Positions 26,416 to 35,162 of a stretch of 64,000 bases of DNA are shown here, piece by piece (the first letter of the stretch is position 1; each line of letters begins with the position of its first letter). The translations under genes and the position numbers were made by a program. This DNA comes from Paraclostridium tenue (GTDB taxonomy: Bacteria > Bacillota > Clostridia > Peptostreptococcales > Peptostreptococcaceae): assembly GCF_039521565.1 (NCBI RefSeq), contig NZ_BAAACP010000010.1:62001-126000 (forward strand), written 5' to 3'. The notes below the pieces were generated by a model. It had not been told where the DNA came from. It saw nothing but the letters and a program-made list of their open reading frames with translations, and made no database searches.

Positions 26416-27120
26416 ATGGGGAATAAAACTATTTTAATAATAGAAGACGATATAACTCTAAACAAAGGCATAATGTTAACACTTAGGCAAAATGACATAA
26501 ACATAAAACAGGCATTTACATTAGAAGATTCAAGAAACATCTTAAAAAAAGAAAAAGTAGATTTAATAATACTAGATGTAAATCTTCCTGATGGAAATGG
26601 ATTTGATTTTTGTAAAGAAATAAGAGAAAAATCAACAATACCCATAATATTTCTAACTGCTTGTGATATGGAATTGGACATAGTAACAGGATTAGAATTA
26701 GGTGCAGATGATTATATAACAAAACCATTTAGCTTAATGGTTTTACGTGCAAGAGTTATGGTAGCTTTAAGACGATTAGAAAATAAAAATACAAATACAA
26801 ATAATAAAATAACTGTAGATAATATAATTTTAGACTTTGATAAAATGGAATTTACTAAAGATAATAATAAAATAAATTTAAGTAAAACAGAACAAAAGCT
26901 ATTAAAAATGCTAATAACAAATAAAGGACGAGTGTTAACTCGTGAACAATTAATAGATAATGTATGGGACAATGATAGTGAGTTTGTAGAGGAAAATGCC
27001 CTTACAGTGAATATAAAAAGATTAAGAGAAAAAATAGAAGATAATAAATCAAAACCTAAATATATAAAAACAGTATACGGAATAGGATATATTTTCTCAG
27101 AAGGTGATAAAAATGAGTAA
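26416..27120 (+). CDS. OmpR-family response regulator
   Basis: 234 residues; SD GGAGGG. Receiver domain 1-120 with phosphoacceptor Asp54 (LIILDVNLPDG), acidic pair at 11-12, Thr82 and Lys104 (ITKPF). C-terminal winged helix (residues 135-230: KTEQKLLKMLITNKGRVLTREQLIDNVW ... VNIKRLREKIE). Overlaps the kinase gene by 8 bp. With the kinase and the ABC exporter it forms a Bce/Vra-type module that usually senses antimicrobial peptides or cell-wall antibiotics. Confidence 0.93.
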   Translation: MGNKTILIIEDDITLNKGIMLTLRQNDINIKQAFTLEDSRNILKKEKVDLIILDVNLPDGNGFDFCKEIREKSTIPIIFLTACDMELDIVTGLELGADDYITKPFSLMVLRARVMVALRRLENKNTNTNNKITVDNIILDFDKMEFTKDNNKINLSKTEQKLLKMLITNKGRVLTREQLIDNVWDNDSEFVEENALTVNIKRLREKIEDNKSKPKYIKTVYGIGYIFSEGDKNE

Positions 27121-28144
27121 ACAAAAAAATCATTCCTTTAACACAATATATATTATATATTCAACTTTATTCATAAGTATATGTACACTATTTTCAGTAT
27201 TCATATACTTTATAGATATAATTGATTTAAAAATATTAAAACTAGTGAGTATAATGTTTTTATTATCTATAGTCATTATAGGATTATCATTTATTTATAC
27301 AATAAAGCTTAAAGTACAATCTACAGTAAATTTACTTGATAATATGATATCAAAAGCTATAGATAAAGAAGAAATAATAAATAGATATGATGAAACAATA
27401 CTATCTTCACTAGAGCACAAACTATTAAAATACATAAAAATATATGAAAGCAACAAAAAAGCTATAGAAAAAGAAAGAAATAGCATAAAATCCTTAGTAG
27501 CTGATATATCTCATCAAACTAAAACACCTATTGCAAACATTATGTTATACAGTGAACTTATACTTGAAAATGAAAATTTAGATGAGTATACAAAAGATAT
27601 ACTTCTAGATATAAATAATCAATCAAACAGACTAAACTTCTTGATACAATCACTAATAAAAATGTCTCGGCTTGAAAATGGAATAATAAAACCTACTAAA
27701 AATAAAACTAAATTAATAGATACAATAAGCTCATCGATAAAAGAAGTCTACAAAAATGCAGACAAAAAACAAATAAGTATAAGTGTAGATGGAGATAAAA
27801 GTGCACAGGGGTATTATGATAATAAATGGACAATAGAAGCAATTGTAAACATATTAGAAAATTCAATAAAATACACAAATGAAAATGGAAGTATAAGCAT
27901 AAATATAACTTCTTATGAACTTTTCAAAAGAATAGATATAACAGATAATGGAATTGGAATAGAAGAATCAGAAATTAACAATATATTTAAAAGATTTTAT
28001 AGATGTAAAAATACAAATCAATATGAGGGGGTAGGTATAGGTTTATATTTAACAAGACAAATAATATCACATCAAGGTGGTTATATAAAAGTTTCATCAA
28101 AAATAAATCAAGGCTCAACTTTTTCAATATTCTTACCAGCATAA
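27113..28144 (+). CDS. Sensor histidine kinase
   Basis: 343 residues from ATG 27113 (AAGGTG upstream); a GTG at 27104 is less likely. Two TM helices at about 11-34 and 42-65 with almost no extracellular loop, as in intramembrane-sensing kinases. HisKA with His134 (DISHQTKTP), then HATPase motifs N (NILENSIKYT), G1 (DNGIGI) and G2 (GVGIGLYL). The intramembrane layout fits a BceS/VraS-like kinase that reads its signal from the cognate ABC transporter. Confidence 0.92.
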   Translation: MSKQKNHSFNTIYIIYSTLFISICTLFSVFIYFIDIIDLKILKLVSIMFLLSIVIIGLSFIYTIKLKVQSTVNLLDNMISKAIDKEEIINRYDETILSSLEHKLLKYIKIYESNKKAIEKERNSIKSLVADISHQTKTPIANIMLYSELILENENLDEYTKDILLDINNQSNRLNFLIQSLIKMSRLENGIIKPTKNKTKLIDTISSSIKEVYKNADKKQISISVDGDKSAQGYYDNKWTIEAIVNILENSIKYTNENGSISINITSYELFKRIDITDNGIGIEESEINNIFKRFYRCKNTNQYEGVGIGLYLTRQIISHQGGYIKVSSKINQGSTFSIFLPA

Positions 28145-28150
28145 ATCAAA

Positions 28151-28178
28151 TGTGTCAAAGCTGTTATATTTGAGACAC
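28151..28178. promoter_or_regulatory. Inverted repeat between kinase and transporter genes
   Basis: TGTGTCAAA and TTTGAGACAC form an inverted repeat in the 110-bp gap before the ABC genes. It may be the response-regulator operator; a weak terminator is less likely because no T run follows. Confidence 0.4.
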
Positions 28179-28254
28179 TAGTTTGTAACAATTTATTTAT
28201 ATATTAAAGGTATAGGAAATAAATTACATTTAATAAAAAGTTAGGGAGGAAGAT

Positions 28255-28935
28255 ATGAAAGTAGTTGAAGTTAAAAATTTAAAAAAATATTATGGAAAAG
28301 ATGAAAACTTGGTAAAAGCACTAGATGGTATAAATCTTGAAATAAATGAAGGTGAATTTGTTTGTATAGTAGGTACATCAGGAAGTGGTAAAAGTACATT
28401 GCTTAATATGATAGGAGGTCTTGATAGACCCACTAATGGAGAAGTTAAAATTGCTAATAAAGACATATCAAAGTTAAGTGATGATGAATTAACTATATTT
28501 AGACGAAGAGAAATAGGATTTGTATTTCAACAATTTAACTTAATACCAATACTAAATGTATATGAAAATATAGTACTTCCAATAGAGCTTGATGGAAATA
28601 AAATAGATAATAAACATGTAGATTTAGTTATAAAATCTTTAGGTTTAGAAAATAAAATATATAATTTACCAAATAATCTTTCGGGAGGACAACAACAAAG
28701 AGTAGCAATAGCAAGAGCACTTGCTAGTAAACCATCTATAATACTTGCAGATGAGCCAACAGGAAATTTAGATAGTAAAACTAGTCAAGATGTAATGGGA
28801 CTTTTAAAAATAATGAGTAAAAAATTTAGTCAGACAATAGTTATGATAACTCACAATGAAGAAATAGCTCAAATGGGAGATAAAATTATAAGAATAGAAG
28901 ATGGAAAGATTGTTTCTAAGGTGGTGGAGAAGTAA
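28255..28935 (+). CDS. ABC transporter ATP-binding protein (MacB/LolD type)
   Basis: 226 residues; SD AGGGAGG. Walker A GTSGSGKST, Q-loop FVFQQFNLIP, signature NLSGGQQQRVAIARA, Walker B IILADEPTGNLD, H-loop MITHNEE. Typical of the mechanotransmission class that pairs with FtsX-type permeases. Its last base is the first base of the next gene's ATG (1-bp overlap). Expected to be controlled by the two-component system immediately upstream and to confer peptide or antibiotic resistance. Confidence 0.93.
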   Translation: MKVVEVKNLKKYYGKDENLVKALDGINLEINEGEFVCIVGTSGSGKSTLLNMIGGLDRPTNGEVKIANKDISKLSDDELTIFRRREIGFVFQQFNLIPILNVYENIVLPIELDGNKIDNKHVDLVIKSLGLENKIYNLPNNLSGGQQQRVAIARALASKPSIILADEPTGNLDSKTSQDVMGLLKIMSKKFSQTIVMITHNEEIAQMGDKIIRIEDGKIVSKVVEK

Positions 28936-31445
28936 TGATAAAAAATACAAATACACTAGTTATAAACAATCTTTCAAGGAAAAGTTTTAAAGCAAATAAA
29001 AGTAGAAACAAAATTGCTATAATAGCTATAGTACTTACAACCTTACTTTTTACTAGTTTATTTACAATAGGCATGGGAATGTTAAAATCTAATGAATACA
29101 GTACTATGCGTATGGTAGGAGGAAGTACTCACGGTAGATTTAAAGATTTAACAGTAGAACAATACAATAAAATAAAAGACAATAAGCTTATAAAATATAA
29201 AGGAATAGCAGTGCCTCTAGCAATAGCTGAAAATAAAGAACTTGCAAAAAGACAGGTTGAAATAAAATATGGGGATAAAAATTATATAAAAACAACTTTT
29301 TCAACACCTATAAAGGGAGATATTCCAACTAAGAAAAATGAAATATTATTAGATACTTTAACTTTAGACTTATTAGGTCTTCCTTATGACCTTAATCAAA
29401 ATATAAAATTAACTTATAAAATAGATGATAAAGAATATACTAATGAATTTAAAGTAAGTGGTATATTTGAAGGTGACAAAGTAGTAAGTGCAAGTTCTGC
29501 ATATGTTTCAAAAAATTTCATAAAAGATGTATTAGGCAATATAGATCAAGAAAAATCTAAAAAAGATAATGATTTTGTAGGACTTATAATATTAGATGTG
29601 AATTTTTCTAATTCTATGAACATAGAAAAGAAACTACAAAAAGTAATAAAAGATAGTGGATATAATGAAAATGAAATAGGTTGTGGAGTAAATTGGGCGT
29701 ATATGGGAGGTAAGACTTTAGATTTAGGCACAGTATTTGGAGCAATTGGATTAATACTTCTTATAATGTTTACAGGATATTTAATAATATATAACATATT
29801 CTATATATCAATAGTTAGGGATATAAAGTTTTACGGTCAATTAAAAACCATAGGAACAACTAAAAAACAAATTAAAAAGATAATAATAAAACAAGCATTA
29901 AGACTATGTTTAATAGCAATACCAATAGGTTTAATATTAGGATATGCTATAGGTTCTATGATAACTCCACTTATAATGAAAACAGTAAATGTAACTCATA
30001 CTAAGCTATCATCAAATCCTATTATATTTATATTTGCAACAGTATTTTCAATAATAACAGTATTAATAAGTGTATATAAACCAGCTAAAATAGCATCAAA
30101 AGTATCGCCAGTAGAAGCCATAAGATACACTGGAGTAAATGAAAACATAAAACGCAAAATAAAGAAAACTTCAAGTGGTGCAAAATTAAATAACATGGCT
30201 TTATCTAATATTTTTAGAAATAAGAAAAAAACATTTATAGTAATAGCATCTTTATCATTAAGTATAATACTTTTAAATACAGTATATACAATGGCATCAG
30301 GTATTGATATAGATAAATTCTTGAGAAGATCTATAGGAACAGATTTTACAATAGGAGATACGAGTTTTTATAGAATGGAATTTGACCCAAATGCTATAAA
30401 TGCCCTTACTGAAGATGTAATTAAAGACCTTGAAAAATTAAATGGAGTTAACTCTATTGATAAAATGTATTATAAACAAACTAAGATACCTTTAACTGAC
30501 AAGATAAAAAAAGCTTTAGATGCTAAGCATAAAGAAGGAAATGAAGAGATAAATGAATCAATAGATGAAATATTAGAAGAAAAAAAGATTTCAAGTGAAT
30601 ACTATGGAGTGGATAGAGGTATATATAAGCTTTTAAAAAATTATATATCTGAAGGTAAATTAGATGAAGAAAAATTTGCATCTGGCGATTATATAATAGC
30701 AAATACAAACTTTATGCTTGGAAATTTGGTAAAGGTTGGGGATAAGGTAACGATACCTTTTGAAAATGGTAAAAGTAAAGAGTACACAGTAATGGCAATA
30801 ATGACTAACGAACCAGCATACTTAAATAGAGGAATTGGATTTCCATGTTTTACAGGGTATTTGCCATCAGAAGAATTTAAAACTACAACAAAAAATAATT
30901 CAATAATTACGGCTATGTTTAATGTTAAAGATGGTAAAGAACAAGAAGTAGAAAATAATATTAAATCTTTAATAAAAGCTAATCCATTGCTTGATTATAG
31001 ATCAAAACAAACTTATATAAATGAATTTAAATCAACTATAAAAATTTATGAAATAGTAGGTTATGGACTAAGTGCCATAGTAGGTATTATAGGAATACTA
31101 AACTTTATTAATGTAGTATCAACAAATATCATATCTAGAAAGAATGAACTGGATATGTTAAATAGTATAGGTATGACAAGAAATCAAATTAAAAAGATGC
31201 TTATACTTGAAGGAATATATTATGTAGTAATAACAATAGGTGCAGTAGTTATAATAGGATTGCCACTTACTTATTTATTGGTTAATACAATTACAGGTGG
31301 AATGAGTATATTTAGTTATAGTTTTAGAATTATGCCTGTAATATTATCACTACCTATACTACTATTAATATCTATTTTTGTTCCAAGTATTTGTTTTGAA
31401 AAAGTTAACAATGAAGTAATTATAGAAACTCTTAGAAATAGCTAA
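28935..31445 (+). CDS. FtsX-like ABC transporter permease
   Basis: 836 residues. One N-terminal TM helix (res 27-50), an extracytoplasmic domain of about 220 residues, a TM cluster (about 270-400), a fifth helix near 435, a second large extracytoplasmic domain (450-690) and three C-terminal TM helices with the FtsX motif ISRKNELDMLNSIGMTRNQIKKMLILEG. So two FtsX repeats, as in the 8-10 TM permeases of peptide-resistance exporters. Forms a complex with the ATPase upstream. Specificity cannot be read from sequence. Confidence 0.9.
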   Translation: MIKNTNTLVINNLSRKSFKANKSRNKIAIIAIVLTTLLFTSLFTIGMGMLKSNEYSTMRMVGGSTHGRFKDLTVEQYNKIKDNKLIKYKGIAVPLAIAENKELAKRQVEIKYGDKNYIKTTFSTPIKGDIPTKKNEILLDTLTLDLLGLPYDLNQNIKLTYKIDDKEYTNEFKVSGIFEGDKVVSASSAYVSKNFIKDVLGNIDQEKSKKDNDFVGLIILDVNFSNSMNIEKKLQKVIKDSGYNENEIGCGVNWAYMGGKTLDLGTVFGAIGLILLIMFTGYLIIYNIFYISIVRDIKFYGQLKTIGTTKKQIKKIIIKQALRLCLIAIPIGLILGYAIGSMITPLIMKTVNVTHTKLSSNPIIFIFATVFSIITVLISVYKPAKIASKVSPVEAIRYTGVNENIKRKIKKTSSGAKLNNMALSNIFRNKKKTFIVIASLSLSIILLNTVYTMASGIDIDKFLRRSIGTDFTIGDTSFYRMEFDPNAINALTEDVIKDLEKLNGVNSIDKMYYKQTKIPLTDKIKKALDAKHKEGNEEINESIDEILEEKKISSEYYGVDRGIYKLLKNYISEGKLDEEKFASGDYIIANTNFMLGNLVKVGDKVTIPFENGKSKEYTVMAIMTNEPAYLNRGIGFPCFTGYLPSEEFKTTTKNNSIITAMFNVKDGKEQEVENNIKSLIKANPLLDYRSKQTYINEFKSTIKIYEIVGYGLSAIVGIIGILNFINVVSTNIISRKNELDMLNSIGMTRNQIKKMLILEGIYYVVITIGAVVIIGLPLTYLLVNTITGGMSIFSYSFRIMPVILSLPILLLISIFVPSICFEKVNNEVIIETLRNS

Positions 31446-31449
31446 ATAA

Positions 31450-31557
31450 GCTTATGATGTATGTCAAGAAAAGAAATTATATGTAAAAGTAGGATTTGGA
31501 GTTGTTAAAACTACTTACATTATAGATGAAAATGGGATTAGAAATAAATTAAAGTAA
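31450..31557 (+). pseudogene. Remnant of a Bcp/AhpC-type peroxiredoxin (C-terminus)
   Basis: A 35-codon frame without a start begins 5 bp after the permease stop and ends TAA. Its peptide ends GVVKTTYIIDENGIRNKLK, the conserved last strand of Bcp-type thiol peroxidases (usual form RTTFIIDENGII). The catalytic Cys region is absent. A deletion scar probably removed the 5' part when the transporter operon arrived or when the locus rearranged. Confidence 0.65.
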
Positions 31558-31598
31558 AAAATCTCAAAAATGCCTTATAAGATGTTTTTGAGATTTTT
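31556..31598 (+). terminator. Terminator
   Basis: AAAAATCTCAAAAAT pairs with ATGTTTTTGAGATTTTT (one mismatch) with a 10-nt loop. Probably the former peroxiredoxin terminator now ending the ABC operon. Confidence 0.85.
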
Positions 31599-31645
31599 AT
31601 TTAAACAATACAAATCATTGTATTTATATTAAATTTTAAATAACT

Positions 31646-32407
31646 TTATTTTAGTTTTTTTCCTACACAAGCCATATAAATTACAAATTCATTTTCTCCA
31701 TCTAAATCTAGCATATTATCAATTATATCTTGATCATAAATTCCAATAGCACAAGTACCGTAGTTAAGAGATTCTGATGCTATATAAAGATTTTGACAAA
31801 CATGACCAATATCTATAAGTATTTTTTTATGAGCAGTTATACTAAATTTATGTTCACTTCTATATGGAATACAGCTCCAAGCAAATACAACAGCACTTTT
31901 AGAAACAAAATTTTGAACAAAAGGCTGGTTAGGAGTTGCTTTATCTATTTCATCATCTATATTATTTAAAGTTTTCATAAACATAAGTTTATGCTCTAGT
32001 GGTAAATATCTATAAACTCCACACTCTAATTCTTCAACATTATTTATTATTAAATATGTTTCAAAAGGATGAGTACAACCAGCAGAAGGTACTGTTCTTA
32101 ATGCGCTTGATTTATCTTTTACAGTTTGTATTCCTTGAGTAGCCCAAAGCAAGTATGAAAGTTCAGATAAATTTATTTTTTCATCACTATACTTTCTTAT
32201 ACTTCTTCTATCATTTATACAATCTAATACGTTAGGTTTAACTAAAATGTCTTTGCTTAAAGGCGGTAATTCTATTAAATCAGAATTTGAATCATACTCT
32301 TTTTGAAAAGTTGGAGCAGGTATTCCTTTTTGTTTATCAGTTTTTATCTGCTTTAATATTTCGAAATCAGCTTTAAAAAATTCTCTGTTTTGTGCAATTT
32401 TATCCAT
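31646..32407 (-). CDS. SagB/ThcOx-type nitroreductase-family oxidoreductase
   Basis: 253 residues; SD AAGGAGA. FMN-binding nitroreductase fold: NDRRSIRKYSDEKI (phosphate-binding Arg-Arg-Ser-x-Arg), LSYLLWATQGI, RTVPSAGCTHPFETYLI (SagB hallmark), and the C-terminal YGTCAIGIYDQ. SagB enzymes oxidise azolines in thiazole/oxazole peptides, but many stand-alone homologues exist with unknown substrates. An own terminator at 32523-32560 separates it from the PqqD-like gene upstream on the same strand. Confidence 0.85.
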   Translation of the reverse strand: MDKIAQNREFFKADFEILKQIKTDKQKGIPAPTFQKEYDSNSDLIELPPLSKDILVKPNVLDCINDRRSIRKYSDEKINLSELSYLLWATQGIQTVKDKSSALRTVPSAGCTHPFETYLIINNVEELECGVYRYLPLEHKLMFMKTLNNIDDEIDKATPNQPFVQNFVSKSAVVFAWSCIPYRSEHKFSITAHKKILIDIGHVCQNLYIASESLNYGTCAIGIYDQDIIDNMLDLDGENEFVIYMACVGKKLK

Positions 32408-32522
32408 AGATGTCTCCTTATTAAAATGTATAATTTTTTATATTCATTATATCATACTATACAAATAGGCTATAAGAAGGTATAGTTATAAAAGTATTTT
32501 AAGTATTTATTATTAAAAACCT

Positions 32523-32560
32523 AAAAAAGGGATTATAACATTATAGTTATAATCCCTTAA
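32523..32560. terminator. Bidirectional terminator
   Basis: AAGGGATTATAAC and GTTATAATCCCTT form a perfect 13-bp stem with a 6-nt loop. It ends the OPT-PqqD unit on the minus strand. Confidence 0.88.
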
Positions 32561-32585
32561 ATTTTAATATTCATTTAATAACTCA

Positions 32586-32924
32586 TTAACTTATCTTTTC
32601 AATATACTTACAATTAACCTCGATATGATTTAAAAAAACTAATAATCTTTCATAAAGAGGATGAGAATCCTCACCGTAAGTATTTTCTAAACTACAACCT
32701 ATGTCCTCAACAGTTTTTTTACCATCTATTTGTAAAAACACAAAACTACTGTATTTATCAAGTTCAATCTTTTTATACATAGGAATTTTAAACTTTAACT
32801 TCCTAAAAAATTTTTGTATAAAATGATCTTGCTTTTCAATTATAGTAACTAAATCATTATGAACTTCATAATCAACATTACTAGAAACTTTGAAAACTAA
32901 ATTTAAAATATCATTATTATTCAT
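32586..32924 (-). CDS. PqqD-like (RRE-fold) protein
   Basis: 112 residues. The second half has the PqqD pattern: SSFVFLQIDGKKTVEDIGCSLENTYGE, then PLYERLLVFLNHIE (usual form vW.liDG..sv.eIa..l...y ... v..fL..L). PqqD domains bind leader peptides of ribosomally made peptides. The N-terminal 50 residues are basic. Its start overlaps the OPT transporter stop by 8 bp, so the two are made together. No radical SAM or YcaO enzyme and no obvious precursor peptide is nearby. Confidence 0.75.
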   Translation of the reverse strand: MNNNDILNLVFKVSSNVDYEVHNDLVTIIEKQDHFIQKFFRKLKFKIPMYKKIELDKYSSFVFLQIDGKKTVEDIGCSLENTYGEDSHPLYERLLVFLNHIEVNCKYIEKIS

Positions 32925-34836
32925 TATTTTTCACCTTAGATTTAACAATAGGTATAGTAGTCAGTATTACTAAAACAGCTAATAAGATTATTGCCATTTC
33001 ATTACCTGCGGCAAAGCCACTAGGTGTATTTCCTCCAACTAATCCTGTAACTTGACATATTATTCCTATAAGTCCTAGTATAGATCCACCAGCAACTAAA
33101 CCAGAAGATAAACTTATACCATTAGAAATTTTAACTTCTTTTTCTTTATCATTTTTAGCAGTTTTTTCAACTAATACACGAATTAATGCTCCAACTAATA
33201 TTATAGAAGTTGTCGCAACTGGTAAATAAAATCCTATAGCGATAGTCATTATAGGTAAATTTAATAAGTATAAAACAACTGCCATAAATACTCCAACTAT
33301 AATCATAACCCAAGGTAATTCACCTGACATTATACCTGATGTTAATGTTGACATTAAGTTAGCTTGAGGTAGTGCAAATGGTGGGTTATCACCAGTTATT
33401 CTAAGTTGGTCTGATAATAATATCATAGTTCCAACAACAACTACAACACCAACAATACTTGCTAATGTAAAATAGCGTTGCATTTCATTTTTGCTACCAC
33501 CTATGATATAAGTTACTTTTTGAGATTGACTGTATCCACCAGCTATTGCGATAGAAACAACTATGAATGAACCAAGTAAAAGTAAAGATTTATTATCAGT
33601 TGGTGATTTCCATCCCATTAGAACAAATACTAATGTAACTATAACTAAAGATGCGATAGTCATACCAGATACAGGTAAATTAGATGTTCCTATAGTTCCT
33701 GTTAAACGTCCAGCAACTATAACAAATAATAAAGATAATACTAATGATAATATAGCACCTACTATAGCCATCATAAAACTATTAGAAACTATAAATGAAG
33801 CTATAAATCCAACAACCATTCCACCTAATAATATTAATATTTGAGCAGAAGAACCATCACCTTTAGTAGCAGTAGCTCTTGCTTTAGCTGTTTCTTTTAC
33901 TGAAGCTATTATAGTTGGGATAAGTTTTATAGCACCTATTATTCCACCGCAAAGCATCATACCAGCACCTATGTATTTAACATAACTACTAGATATTGCT
34001 TGAACAGTCATTTCATTTATTGGCATTGAAGGGTCATTCCATACCATAACACCATCTTTAGCTAAATCAGTAAAGTATCCTATTAAAGGAGTAATACCAA
34101 ATACTGATAACACAGAACCAGCAAACATTGTTAAAGCAATTTCAATACCAACAATAAATCCAATTCCTAATAAAAGAGGATTAACCTCCATATCAAATTT
34201 CCATTTGTAACTTTTACTACCTATAAAGCTAATTACATTATTTGTTAAATTTAAAAATGAACTAGTTAAAACAGTTATGATTCCACCAATACCAAAGCCA
34301 ATACCCATATACTTTATAGAATCTCCACCACTATCTGAAGCAACCAATGTTTCAGATATAGCCATTGATTCAGGATAAACAAGTTTACCATGTTCTTCAA
34401 TTATTAAATAATTATGAACAAGTGATGCTACACCAATACCAAATAAAACACCACCAACACCAACTGCAACTCCTTCAATGAATGAAATTTGACTACCAAT
34501 TAAAATAACAGAAGGTAATACAAATATAAGTCCACTAGCAACTGATTCTCCACCACTTGACATACCTTGAATTAAGTTTTTACCAAGTATACCTTTATGC
34601 TTTGCAAACATACTTACAAAAGCTGAACCTATTATTGCACCAGGAATACCGGCAGCAACTGTAAGTCCTGCTTTCATACCTGAATATGCAGTAGAAGCTG
34701 CAAATACTGATGCCAATACAAGACCTATAATAAGTACTGCTATATTGCCACCTGTTTTTGATTTATCGGTTATATAAGGAACATAATCTTTGCCAGATAC
34801 TCCCCCATATGCACCTTTAGGCAATTTTTTATTCAT
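32917..34836 (-). CDS. OPT-family oligopeptide transporter
   Basis: 639 residues with AAGGGGG before the start. About 14-16 TM helices; N-terminal SGMKAGLTVAAGIPGAIIGSAFV and the MSSGGESVASGLIFVLPSVI segment are typical of bacterial OPT/YSL proteins. Imports small peptides, or metal chelates in relatives. First gene of a two-gene operon with the PqqD-like gene. Confidence 0.9.
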   Translation of the reverse strand: MNKKLPKGAYGGVSGKDYVPYITDKSKTGGNIAVLIIGLVLASVFAASTAYSGMKAGLTVAAGIPGAIIGSAFVSMFAKHKGILGKNLIQGMSSGGESVASGLIFVLPSVILIGSQISFIEGVAVGVGGVLFGIGVASLVHNYLIIEEHGKLVYPESMAISETLVASDSGGDSIKYMGIGFGIGGIITVLTSSFLNLTNNVISFIGSKSYKWKFDMEVNPLLLGIGFIVGIEIALTMFAGSVLSVFGITPLIGYFTDLAKDGVMVWNDPSMPINEMTVQAISSSYVKYIGAGMMLCGGIIGAIKLIPTIIASVKETAKARATATKGDGSSAQILILLGGMVVGFIASFIVSNSFMMAIVGAILSLVLSLLFVIVAGRLTGTIGTSNLPVSGMTIASLVIVTLVFVLMGWKSPTDNKSLLLLGSFIVVSIAIAGGYSQSQKVTYIIGGSKNEMQRYFTLASIVGVVVVVGTMILLSDQLRITGDNPPFALPQANLMSTLTSGIMSGELPWVMIIVGVFMAVVLYLLNLPIMTIAIGFYLPVATTSIILVGALIRVLVEKTAKNDKEKEVKISNGISLSSGLVAGGSILGLIGIICQVTGLVGGNTPSGFAAGNEMAIILLAVLVILTTIPIVKSKVKNNE

Positions 34837-35162
34837 CTAGATATCCCCCTTTTTTATTTAGATATTTATATTGTAGCACCGAAGCAGGATGTCCTATTTT
34901 AAAATTTAAATAGTAATAAAGATAAAAAATGATTATAAAAAACAAGAAAATAACAGGCTTTACAGCAATGTAAAAATTAAAAGAAAAAATTAAAATTTAA
35001 TAAGTAGAATAAGGTCAAGATTTTATATAAAAAAATTGGCAACTTAATTAAATATAAATAAGTTTTTTAATAAAAACAAACTTATTTTATATTGTTAACA
35101 AGGGTATATTAAATAAGAGTAGAAACATCACACTAAAATTATGGAATATATAAGGAGAAAAA
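34837..35162. other. Divergent intergenic region between the OPT and selO genes
   Basis: Holds the promoters of two divergent genes but no clear consensus boxes. A GC-richer patch at about 34876-34898 (AGCACCGAAGCAGGATGTCCT) just before the OPT start contains the palindrome AGGATGTCCT; purpose unknown. Confidence 0.35.
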
